Below, one piece after another: positions 56,014-64,000 of a DNA stretch of 64,000 nt (positions are counted from its first letter, which is position 1; every line of letters starts with the position of its first letter). The DNA comes from Riptortus pedestris (Eukaryota > Arthropoda > Insecta > Hemiptera > Alydidae). Location of the stretch: the NCBI GenBank assembly GCA_019009955.1, contig CM032233.1, positions 99,108,501-99,172,500 of the forward strand, given 5' to 3'. Both the position numbers and the translations under genes were made by a program. Under the pieces are notes generated by a model. That model ran no database searches. It saw nothing but the letters and a program-made list of their open reading frames with translations, and was not told the DNA's origin.

Positions 56014-56749
56014 AAGTCGACTCTCGCTATCTCGAATTCCTCGGGACTGCCATTTTTGTTCGTGGTATGTATAGTTCGTCTTAGGAATAGTTTCGAGTTA
56101 TAAGAGTGAACTAAATGAACAATCTTGTTATACAGAGATAATTAATGTACTGTGATTTATCCCCAACATCTTCAACAAATCTACATAATCTTAATATTTT
56201 AAAACGATATTTAAATAAAATTAAATATGTATATATTCATAATTAAAAAAAAAACCGGTAAAAACACAGAAAACAGAAAATATAATATTACTTCCACTGA
56301 TTAATAAGTCCTAAATCGTCCTTTGCTTAAAACTGAAAAACAATATCATCATAATGTTTATTAAAATAAAAATAAAACTTTCAATAATCAAAACGGCTCC
56401 ACACAAAAGTAAACAACCGAGAACGAGACTGGCAAACAGACTAAAGGCTCTTGTGTCCCGTATAACTCATCGCCAGGATTTCCGTGTTAAACAAATCCAT
56501 TCTGAGAACATCGTTATATTAAGAGGTAATGCCTAATCAAAATCGTCTTATCTCACAGAACTTCCGAGTTACAGAGGTAATTTTTGTCTCCTTTCGTGTT
56601 ATAGAGGAAAATATAACCGGAAAATTAGTTCATGTTACGTACAGTAAATTTCTTCCGTGTTAGACAGGTTTTCCAAGGGGATTAAAAATAATTCATGATA
56701 TCGAGGATGTTTCGGTGGGTACGAGGTTCGTGTTAGCGAGAGTCGACTG
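56014..56749. mobile_element. Family F, Tigger/pogo-like MITE, copy 2
   Basis: Direct tandem to copy 1, sharing one TA (56012-56013) and ending GTCGACTG then TA (56750). Differs from copy 1 mainly by many one-base indels. Confidence 0.75.
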
Positions 56750-57126
56750 TATTAGTGAATGATATAAAAACTAAAAGTTTATCACATAATAATTCTCACA
56801 GAAAACATGGCTTTACCATAATTCTAGTTCACAGAAAACATGGCTTTACCATAATTCTAGGTTTAGAAGTCGTTTTAGTCCAAAAACCTCGTTCATTTTA
56901 ACCAATTTAGATCTACTTGCGAGTAATTACTCGAATATCCCCAATCATAATTATTTACTGAATTGATATGAAAATACACTAGAAAACCATTGCTTAATGC
57001 TCTGTTTAAGTAAACCCTGTCTTTACATTTGTTTGCATTAATTTCATCAAAAGCAACGCTCATTCCATAACTAAGAATAACTCGAATGATAATGAATACT
57101 TATACTACGCAAAAATTAAAATTTCC
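56750..57126. other. Unassigned; 26-bp direct repeat
   Basis: CACAGAAAACATGGCTTTAC and CATAATTCTAG occur twice in tandem near 56800-56860. Confidence 0.5.
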
Positions 57127-57320
57127 AACCGGTTTTTAGCATATTTTCCTTAAGGGAACATTTATAGAACATTACATTCGCAATAAGATTGGTTCTATAT
57201 AATTTTTCGATCCTAGGCATATTAAGAATTTTCGAAATTCTTCCCCTCTAAACCCCCCCCCCCCTCCAACTGGTTTTCTGCCATTAACGAACTTGATCTT
57301 TCTATTTACATAAAATTAGT
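57127..57320. mobile_element. Composite of H pieces
   Basis: A plus-oriented terminus TTTTTAGCATATTTTCCTTA AGGGAA is joined directly to a minus-oriented arm (GAACATTACATTCGCAATAA, CCATTAACGAACTTGATC). Confidence 0.6.
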
Positions 57321-57328
57321 AAATAACA

Positions 57329-57543
57329 GTGGAAGTTCTAAAAGAGGCAAGTGAGAGCAAAAGTGTTATCAAGGCGCTGGAAAAAAGGAGAGTAAAACTT
57401 CTTGGGCATATGATAAGGCTCAACAACTTCATTAGTTAAATATCTGAAGATAAGATTCTTGGGCATAGGGGAAGAGGAAGTCCTAGAAAATCCTGTTTTG
57501 AAGACATCAAGCATCTTATGGATTTCGGTGAGTATAGTAATAT
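57329..57543 (+). pseudogene. LINE ORF2 C-terminal fragment
   Basis: One frame reads VEVLKEASESKSVIKALEKR, RVKLLGHMIRLNNFIS, a stop, ISEDKILGHRGRGSPRKSC and FEDIKHLMDFGEYSNM. KRR-KLLGH-IR-N-F, EGKI-GKRGRGRPR-S is the standard linker just after the RT domain of many LINEs. One stop is in frame. An H copy sits right after it, so the LINE may have been the target. Confidence 0.8.
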
Positions 57544-57548
57544 GAAAA

Positions 57549-58028
57549 GCCCGTCACGCAGGGGCTGCGTTAACTAAGCAGATTTCCCATGTGCGCCTCG
57601 TTTTTGCATTTATCTCAAAACTTAAAAGTTCAATGAGAACAATATGTGGTATTTAAGTTTCAAATAAACTTCTTCATAACATAATAGATTATTGAAAATA
57701 TGAGATGAGTAGGAGTGGGAGTTTACTGAAGACCGAAAACAAAAAAATTCAAATATCTCAGTAAATAATCAAGATAATGAAATAATGTGCATAACAACAT
57801 TTATAGAACATTACATGTGCAATAAGATTGGTTCTATACAATTTTTCGATCCGACGTATAATAACGGAGATATTAAGAATTTTTGAAATTCTCCCCCTCT
57901 TAACCCCCCCCCTCCCCTTGGTCCGATTTCAGATATTAATGAACTTGATCTTTCTTTTTGTATAAAACGATTATATATCAAATTTGGTAACGATAAAACA
58001 AAAATTGCGACCACTAGAGCGGTAACAG

Positions 58029-58081
<53 letters not shown>

Positions 58082-58215
58082 TATGTATACAGTTTTGAAC
58101 GGACCTCATGTTTCGTCATCTCCTGGGTAGGATCGATGGACATTTGAAGAAAAATTTCAAAATTCGCGTCATGAGTACAACCTCAATAGCTGATTTCCCT
58201 TAAGGGAAATCTGCT
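57549..58215 (-). mobile_element. Family H, complete copy
   Basis: GCCCGTCACGCAGGGGCTGC; GAGTAGGAGTGGGAGTTTAC; (TA)n core at 58034-58079; TTTCCCTTAAGGGAAATCTG CT. Flanks TGAAAA and AAAAGAGC. Confidence 0.9.
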
Positions 58216-58560
58216 AAAAGAGCAGCTTTCGATACAAAACAATAGCTGCAACTACATAGCCTTTAGATCATGATGATGGTATAAAATAAATGTGTTTATA
58301 TTAAAGAGGGCTAATATTTATAGTTTACTACTACTAAAATTACTAAATGTTAAGCGCTCATTAACAGGAATCGTGGCTTCTTATAACAGAAAATATGTGA
58401 CGCAGATCAGGAGCGTGTCCAGCACTTGGAAAATCCGCATAGTTCACAATGAGTTCCTTTTTGTTATCTCCTAGGTAATTTTGGCCGATTTTTTAAATAA
58501 ATCTTCAGAAAATAGCTTCATGAGTACCACAACTAATATCTTATATCTCTTAAAAGAAAA
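58216..58560. other. Unassigned with H-like scrap
   Basis: CCAGCACTTGGAAAATCCGC, ATAGTTCAC near 58418 resembles the window's first bases (CCAGCACTTGGGAAATCTGC). Confidence 0.4.
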
Positions 58561-59378
58561 GTCCGTCACGCAGGGGCTGCGTAAACTAAGCAGATTTCCC
58601 GCGTGAAGTTTAACAATATGTAAATCTAAATACCGGTAACACAACACCACCGTGAATATTAAGTGAATAAATACAAACGATAATAAGAAACCTCCCGACG
58701 GAAAGCATCTGAAAATGTAAACAAACAGTTCTGCCGACTACCTTATGGAAAGAATGACCAATTAGTGTACACACAATTGTCAATAACGAATTAATTTGAT
58801 TGAAAACTATTTACTATATCTAGTACTGTAATTTATAATGAATCAAAATAATTATTATCTCAATCAATCAAATTGAGGGGGGGGCACCAGCCACAACATA
58901 TTTGCCTGCATCTCGAATAATAAATGTCTCTTGAAAACAATATTTGGTATTTAAGCTTTGAATGATGTGGTTTGAGATTGTGGTGGTTTGCTGAAGGCTG
59001 AAGACTAAAAAATGCAAATATTTAACAAAATTTATAGTACATTTAATTTGCTATGAGATTGATGCTATAATTTTTTTCGATCTGACTTATAGTAACGGTG
59101 ATATTTCAAATGTTCAAAATTTCCCACTCTACACCCTCCCCTCTCCCACTGGTCCGATTTCAGCAATTGACGAACTTGATCTTCCTTTTTACATAAAACG
59201 ATTAAATATGGAGTTTGGTAACGATTAAACAAACATTGCGACCGCTAGAGCGTTAACAGACAAATATATATACAGTTTTGAACGGACCTCATTTTCGTCA
59301 TCTACTAGATAGGATCGATGGACATTTGAAGAAAAATGTCAAAAATCGCGTCAAGAGTACCCTTATGGGAAATCTGCT
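58561..59378 (-). mobile_element. Family H, long-subfamily copy with tiny core
   Basis: GTCCGTCACGCAGGGGCTGC; GGTAACACAACACCACCGTG; GAATATTAAGTGAATAAATA; core reduced to ATATATATACA (59264); ends CCTTATGGGAAATCTGCT with the palindrome half deleted. Flanks TAAAAGAAAA and AAAAGAATG. Confidence 0.88.
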
Positions 59379-59730
59379 AAAAGAATGATTCGTTAAATTT
59401 ACCATGCCAGGACCAGTTTTCATCTACCTACATTAGAAATCACTTCCACCTGCTAGAATACCAACCCAGCTTTTAATATTTCGTTCACCAATATTGCACT
59501 TTCTATTTAAGGTCATTTGAAATATTCAGTAAAATAGGTTAGCAGAAAATCCACTTTGAGAGGCAAACTTATTTTAAAAAGTCAGTTCTGTGTTTGAAAT
59601 TAAGGCCTTTCCTCTTGATTAAATTCTGTTTACCCGTCACAATAATCAATCTTTCTTTGATTATTTTCTATTTAGTTATATGAAACAACAAAGCCATAAT
59701 AGTACCTGCTCCAATATTTTACTAAGGTTT
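59379..59730. other. Unassigned
   Basis: Nothing recognised. Confidence 0.4.
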
Positions 59731-59933
59731 TTTCCCTAAGGGAAATCTACTATTGAGTAATCGCGACAACCACCGATCCTACCAAATATACATATACGAG
59801 TACATACAGTTTTGAACGGACCTCATTTTCGTCATCTCCTGGGTAGGATCGATGGACATTTGAAGAATTTTTTTGAAAATCGCGTCATGAATACGACCTC
59901 AATAGCTGATTTCCCTTAGGGGAAACCTGCTAA
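59731..59933. mobile_element. Family H, two short arms facing each other
   Basis: TTTTCCCTAAGGGAAATC, TACTATTGAG and CACCGATCCTACC in plus orientation to 59789, then CAGTTTTGAACGGACCTCAT and the full minus short arm to TTTCCCTTAGGGGAAACCTG CTAAAA. No distal arm and no hairpin end. Confidence 0.75.
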
Positions 59934-60507
59934 AACAGCTAATATTGTACGAAGAGCTTTTTTACTATTTACAAAGTGACACTGCTAATGGAAAGGAGTG
60001 TCCGCAAGGAGCGCTTTCTACCTGTGCCTGCAGATGGCAGAAGAGATGTTGCAATGTAAAAAGAGAAAAGGACTGGTGGGAGGGAGAGGGACCCTTAGTA
60101 GCCTACTAAATCTCGAGGGGGGAATGGATAGGCGGCTATCATTGATCACCTGCTCTGAATAGTTTTCCCGGAAGAAGGGGTCGTTCCGTTTCCTGGGTGG
60201 TCTCAGTCAGGCCAAAAAAGGGATATGGTCAGTGGGCGAGCAAACTGGGGTGTCCGCTTTGCCGTAATAAGTGTTTATGTCTTGAGCACAAATGTATCTG
60301 ACCAAATCCGAAACATGAAAGAACGTCTTACAGTTACAGTGAACAGGGTCTGCCGTTCATTTAAAAGCCTGAAAATCAAAAGGAAGCATAAGGCGAGCAT
60401 GTCAATGAAGACCAGGCAAACGCAAATTAATAGAGAAGGTAGGTAGGTACTCGTTAAGAAATGCCACTCATCACTCTCAGTAAGGAATAAGCTGATTATA
60501 AGCAAAG
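59934..60507 (+). pseudogene. Unique block; possible Cys-rich transposase tail
   Basis: From 60213 a frame reads PKKGYGQWASKLGCPLCRNK and CLCLEHKCI then stop. Cys spacing and LCLEH resemble the Cys-rich tail of some piggyBac-like transposases, but no adjoining transposase sequence is clear and an overlapping frame (60225-60446) reads differently. Weak call; otherwise the block is unassigned. Confidence 0.2.
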
Positions 60508-61371
60508 GTTCATCACGCAGGGGCTGCGTAAACTTAGCAGATTTCCTATGTAAAGATATACAATAGAGAAACCTCCATACGAGTACCGAACTAGCTTTCG
60601 GTGGGAACGAATAGAAGCGACCATAGCTCGTCCGTTACACTGAATAAAAATGCAAATATCTCGGTATATATTTATAGTAAATTTAATTTTCAATACGATT
60701 GGTCATATACAATGTTTCGATCCGACGTATAGTAACGGAGATATTTCGAATTTTCGAAATTCCCCCTGTAAACCCCCCTCTCACTGGTCCGATTTCAGCC
60801 AGAACTTGATCTTCCTTTTTACATAATACGATTAAACACTGAGTTTGGTGACGATTAAACAAAACGTCCGTCACGCAGGGGCTGCGTAAACTAAGCAGAT
60901 TTCCCACGTGAAGTTTTACAATAGAGAAATCTGCCTAATAATAGCAGTAGTAGGAAGGAATCACTAAACCTATTCACGAGGGACGAATAGTTTCGGAAAC
61001 GGCCACACTAGCTCTTGGCGGAAAGTCCCGAACATAGCCGACTCCTGCCGACCACTCACACAATACAAATGAAAATATTTCGGTTAATATGCAAGACACA
61101 GAATAAATGTATAGAACAATATTTATAGTAAATTTAATTTGCAATAAGATTGATTCTATACAATTTTTCGACCCGACGCATAATAACGGAGATATTTCGA
61201 ATTTTCAAAAATCCCCCCTCTAACCCCCCCCCCCTGTTCCGATTTCAGCCATTAACGAACTTGATCTTCCTTTTTACATAAAACGATAAAATTCCGAGTT
61301 TGGTAATGATCAAACAAAAATTGCGACCGCTAGAGCGTTATCAGACAAATATATATATATATATATATATC

Positions 61372-61402
<31 letters not shown>

Positions 61403-61559
61403 AATTTTGAACGGACCTCACTTTCGTCATCTCCTGGATAGGATTAATGGACAGTTGAAGAAATTTTTCGAAACTCGCGACATGAGTACGACCTCAATAG
61501 CTGATTTCCCTTAAGGGAACTCTGCTAAAAATTGCGACCGCTAGAGTGTTAACAGATAA

Positions 61560-61620
<61 letters not shown>
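60508..61620 (-). mobile_element. Family H, outer copy split by another H
   Basis: Outer copy: TTCATCACGCAGGGGCTGCG to GATTAAACAAAA at 60863; it resumes at AAAAATTGCGACCGCTAGAG (61529) and (TA)n at 61561-61611. Everything between is a complete second H copy. The short arm of the outer copy is lost after the microsatellite. Confidence 0.85.
60865..61528 (-). mobile_element. Family H, complete nested copy
   Basis: GTCCGTCACGCAGGGGCTGC; CACGAGGGACGAATAG; GCGGAAAGTCCCGAACATAG; interrupted (TA)n core 61350-61402; TTTCCCTTAAGGGAACTCTG CT. Host A5 is split so that A4 lies on the left and A5 on the right. Confidence 0.9.

Positions 61621-61650
<30 letters not shown>
61612..61650. repeat. (GA)n microsatellite
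   Basis: About 19 GA units following (TA)n. Confidence 0.95.
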
Positions 61651-61654
<4 letters not shown>

Positions 61655-62490
61655 TTCGTTCAAATTTGCGTGAAAGCGTGTGTGTGTGTTAACTTTTGAG
61701 CGTAATGTCGATTCAATGAAAATCAGAATTCGCTTATTTAAAACATATCTACGTATAAGATCGCTTAGTGATGGGATGGGGAGAAAGAGACTCGGAATAG
61801 AAAATTTCTACGATCATAAACACGAAAGGGGAATAGTACGTTTTTTTAAAATTGTATTTATTTAGACAAAATAACAGTGTTTGACATGGTGCACAGAAAA
61901 GGATATTTTAGATTTTGTTTCTATCCTGCATGACAACCCACTTAGGATGACTCTATATGCTAAGCCTACATGATTACTACGCTTTCAAAAAGGTAAAATA
62001 CTGAGTTCCTTTAGAAGTCTAGATTTATGAGTATTACCAATTTTCCTTCTGATGAAGTGCCGAAATTGATAAACGCAGTACGAAAACCGCTGTGAAGCAT
62101 GAAGTAGGGGTGTTCTTGTACAAACACAGGAGTGGGGGTGTGGGTCAGAGACCGTCAACTGTCTTAACAAACGAGGTCTGAGACACACGGAGGTGAGGTC
62201 TGAAATTCGAAAAATAAGAAGAGTTGAACCGGTTCGGTTAGAGTAACTTTCAGGACATAAAATATAATCAAGGGTTTTTATAGATCAACTTTCAGCTCAT
62301 CAGTCCCAGAAATACAGTGATCAATCTGTTGTGAACGTGACAGAATGTAGGATTTCGTTATACTTTTCCTTGCAGCCAAAATTTCATGTGAGCCAGAAGA
62401 CTCGTTATTCTAACCAAATTATGAATGAAGAATAAAAATAAGTCAATTTTAATGTAGATCTATGGATTTTACAGTACTGTATAAATTTGC
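61651..62490. other. Unassigned
   Basis: CTTCTGATGAAGTGCCGAAA at 62048 is a retroelement-like string; a plus frame at 61680-61865 and a minus frame at 61985-62188 have no identity. Confidence 0.35.
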
Positions 62491-63930
62491 CTACCTCTAG
62501 GTAAATCAGATATTAGGGTTGTAGTTATGACTTGATTTTCAAACAATGTCCTCAAATGTCCATCGATCCTACCCATGAGATGACGAAAATGAGGTCCGTT
62601 CAAAATTATATGTATATTTGTCGTTTTATGTAAAAAGAAAGATCAAGTTCGTTAACGGCAAAAATCGGACCAGTGGAAGGGGGGTTTACAGTCGGATCGA
62701 ATAATTGTACATAACCAATCCTATTGAAAATTACGTACAAATGTTGTCATATATGTAGTCTTTATCTCAAATATTAACCAAGATATTTGCGTTTTAGCAG
62801 ATTTCCCTTAAGGGAAATCAGCTATTGAGGTCGTACTCATGATGCGAGTTTCGAAAAATTTCTTCAAATGTCCATCGATCCTACCCAGGAGATGACGAAA
62901 ATGAGGTCCGTTCAAAATTATATATATATATATATATATATCTATATATATATATATATATAGATAGATTATATATATATATTTGTCTGTTAACGCTCTA
63001 GCGGTCGCAATTTTTGTTTGATCGTTACCAAACTCGGAATTTAATCGTTTTATGTAAAAAGGAAGATCAAGTTCGTTAATGGCTGAAATCGGACCAGTGG
63101 GAGGGGGGGTTTAGAGGGGGGATTTTCGAAAATTCAAAATATCTCCGTTATTATGTATCCGATCGAAAAATTGTATAGAACCAATCTTATTGCAAATTAA
63201 ATTTACTATAAATATTGTTATATACACTTATTCTGTATCTTGAATATTTACCGAGATATTTGCATTTGTATTCTGCGTGTGGTCGCCAGTAGGCTATGTT
63301 CGGACTTTCCGCCGAGAGCTCTGGCGGCCGTTTCTATAACTTTTCCTCCCTCGTGAATAGGTTTAGAGGTTAGGTTAACTGTTTTTTGGGGCTAGAAACT
63401 ACTGGGTTATTACGCCCTAAATAATGTTTTAGGTTTAGAGGTTTCTTACTACTACAGTTGTTATTAGTCAGATTTCTCTATTATAAAACTTCACGTGGGA
63501 AATCTGCTTAGTTTACGCAGCCCCTGCGTGACGGACGTTTTTAATATTCAGTCCTCAATAAACCCGCCTTCTTTGTCATCACATTATGAATAAGCCAACA
63601 TATCATTAGCCGCCTTATTTCAAGCTCAAATGCCAAATCAGATGAACCTTCCCCTCTCCGACTTTTGTTCTTCAAATTACTAAAATTAGAGTGATTCAGG
63701 CTAAACTTATTCTGGTTCATTATAAATTGTAGCACTAGATATAGAAAATAGTTTTCATTTAATCAATATATTATATTCAGATATATTTAAGTATTTGTTC
63801 TTCTTTCCTGTCGTGAATATTTCTATCTTTCAGCTCTGAGAGGTTAGCTGACCGGTTTGCTTACAATTCCGACGCTTTCAGTTTGGAGGTTATTAAAATG
63901 TTTAGTTTACGCAGCCCATGCGTGACAGAC
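62491..63930 (+). mobile_element. Family H, outer copy with nested H
   Basis: Worn left end GGTAAATCAGATATTAGGGT; GATCCTACCCATGAGATGAC; nearly no core (ATATGTATATTTG); arm to CAAGATATTTGCGTTTT (62795). After the nested copy it resumes GTTTTTAATATTCAGTCCTC, AATAAACCCGCC and runs to TTTAGTTTACGCAGCCCATG CG, GACAGAC at 63930. Confidence 0.85.
62796..63536 (+). mobile_element. Family H, complete nested copy
   Basis: 741 bp. AGCAGATTTCCCTTAAGGG; core 62920-62980 (TA)n with CTA and GATAGATT breaks; closely similar to the copy at 16181 (shared GGCTATGTTCGGACTTTCCG, AGAGCTCTGGCGGCCGTTTC, TTAACTGTTTTTTGGGGC). Flanks GTTTT and GTTTTT. Confidence 0.92.
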
Positions 63931-64000
63931 TTTAACCAGTTATTTAGTTTTAATAAACGTTTTCTTAGATTACAATTTATGCTATAAATTAGTTTTTGGC

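Noticed and set aside
62048..62080. CTGATGAAGTGCCGAAA as a hammerhead ribozyme
   Set aside because: Too few bases between CTGATGA and GAAA to form stem II.

Overview
This window looks like intergenic or heterochromatic DNA from an animal, most likely an arthropod. It is AT-rich, full of microsatellites and packed with transposable-element copies. I found no intact host gene, no rRNA, no tRNA I could support and no CRISPR array. The arthropod call is inference from the repeat types: an internal-microsatellite rolling-circle-like family, 'ACTAGCTCAGATACCCGG' repeats ending in a TTCGGTTCAGCCG / (CAAA)n tail, piggyBac, ZBED-type hAT, Tigger-like MITEs and LINE fossils. No single gene identifies the species.

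Family labels used here are mine. Family H (about 30 copies or fragments) is the dominant repeat. One end reads AGCAGATTTCCC and contains the palindrome TTTCCCTTAAGGGAAA. About 110 bp inside lies a (TA)n or (CA)n microsatellite. Then come 370-700 bp of arm, a second inverted GGGAAATCTGCT about 40 bp from the other end, and a terminal hairpin ACGCAG-CCC-CTGCGT followed by GACGGAC. Asymmetric inverted repeats, a central microsatellite, a subterminal 3' hairpin and insertion in T/A runs are the hallmarks of Helentron-associated non-autonomous elements (HINE/DINE-like). Strand '+' means the copy reads from AGCAGATTTCCC to the hairpin end. Family B (10 copies) has a 5' block, 1-4 core repeats of about 298 bp, and a 3' block with a (CAAA)n run; most copies have (TA)n on both sides. 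Family C (4 copies) and family K (2 copies) carry the CTGAAGAAG...GAAA signature seen in Penelope-like and other non-LTR retroelements. Family E is a MITE with arms of about 95 bp. Family F is a pair of Tigger-like 0.73-kb MITEs.

Layout. 1-6.4 kb: mostly unassigned DNA, a degenerate tandem repeat and the first H copies. 6.4-15 kb: a hAT end, H copies with nested C and B, and two fragments of a minus-strand LINE reverse transcriptase. 15-18.8 kb: H with an E insertion, then a tail-to-tail B pair holding a full H copy. 18.8-24.6 kb: H, a short hAT element with 8-bp target duplication, a second hAT C-terminus, and worn H pieces. 24.6-28 kb: one H copy split by two B copies. 28-33 kb: LINE C-termini, H copies, and local duplications. 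33-41.9 kb: sparse region with unrecognised open frames. 42-43.2 kb: a 100-bp pyrimidine-rich minisatellite. 44.7-48.5 kb: three B copies. 48.7-51.1 kb: an inverted H pair interrupted by an internally deleted piggyBac. 51.6-55.1 kb: H split by C-B-C, then a complete H. 55.3-56.7 kb: the F tandem. 57-64 kb: a LINE tail and a dense run of H copies, several nested in each other.

The main biological story is how these repeats interact. The (TA)n core of H is repeatedly the place where B and C copies sit, and H copies nested in H or B give natural empty-site comparisons for the insertion mechanism.
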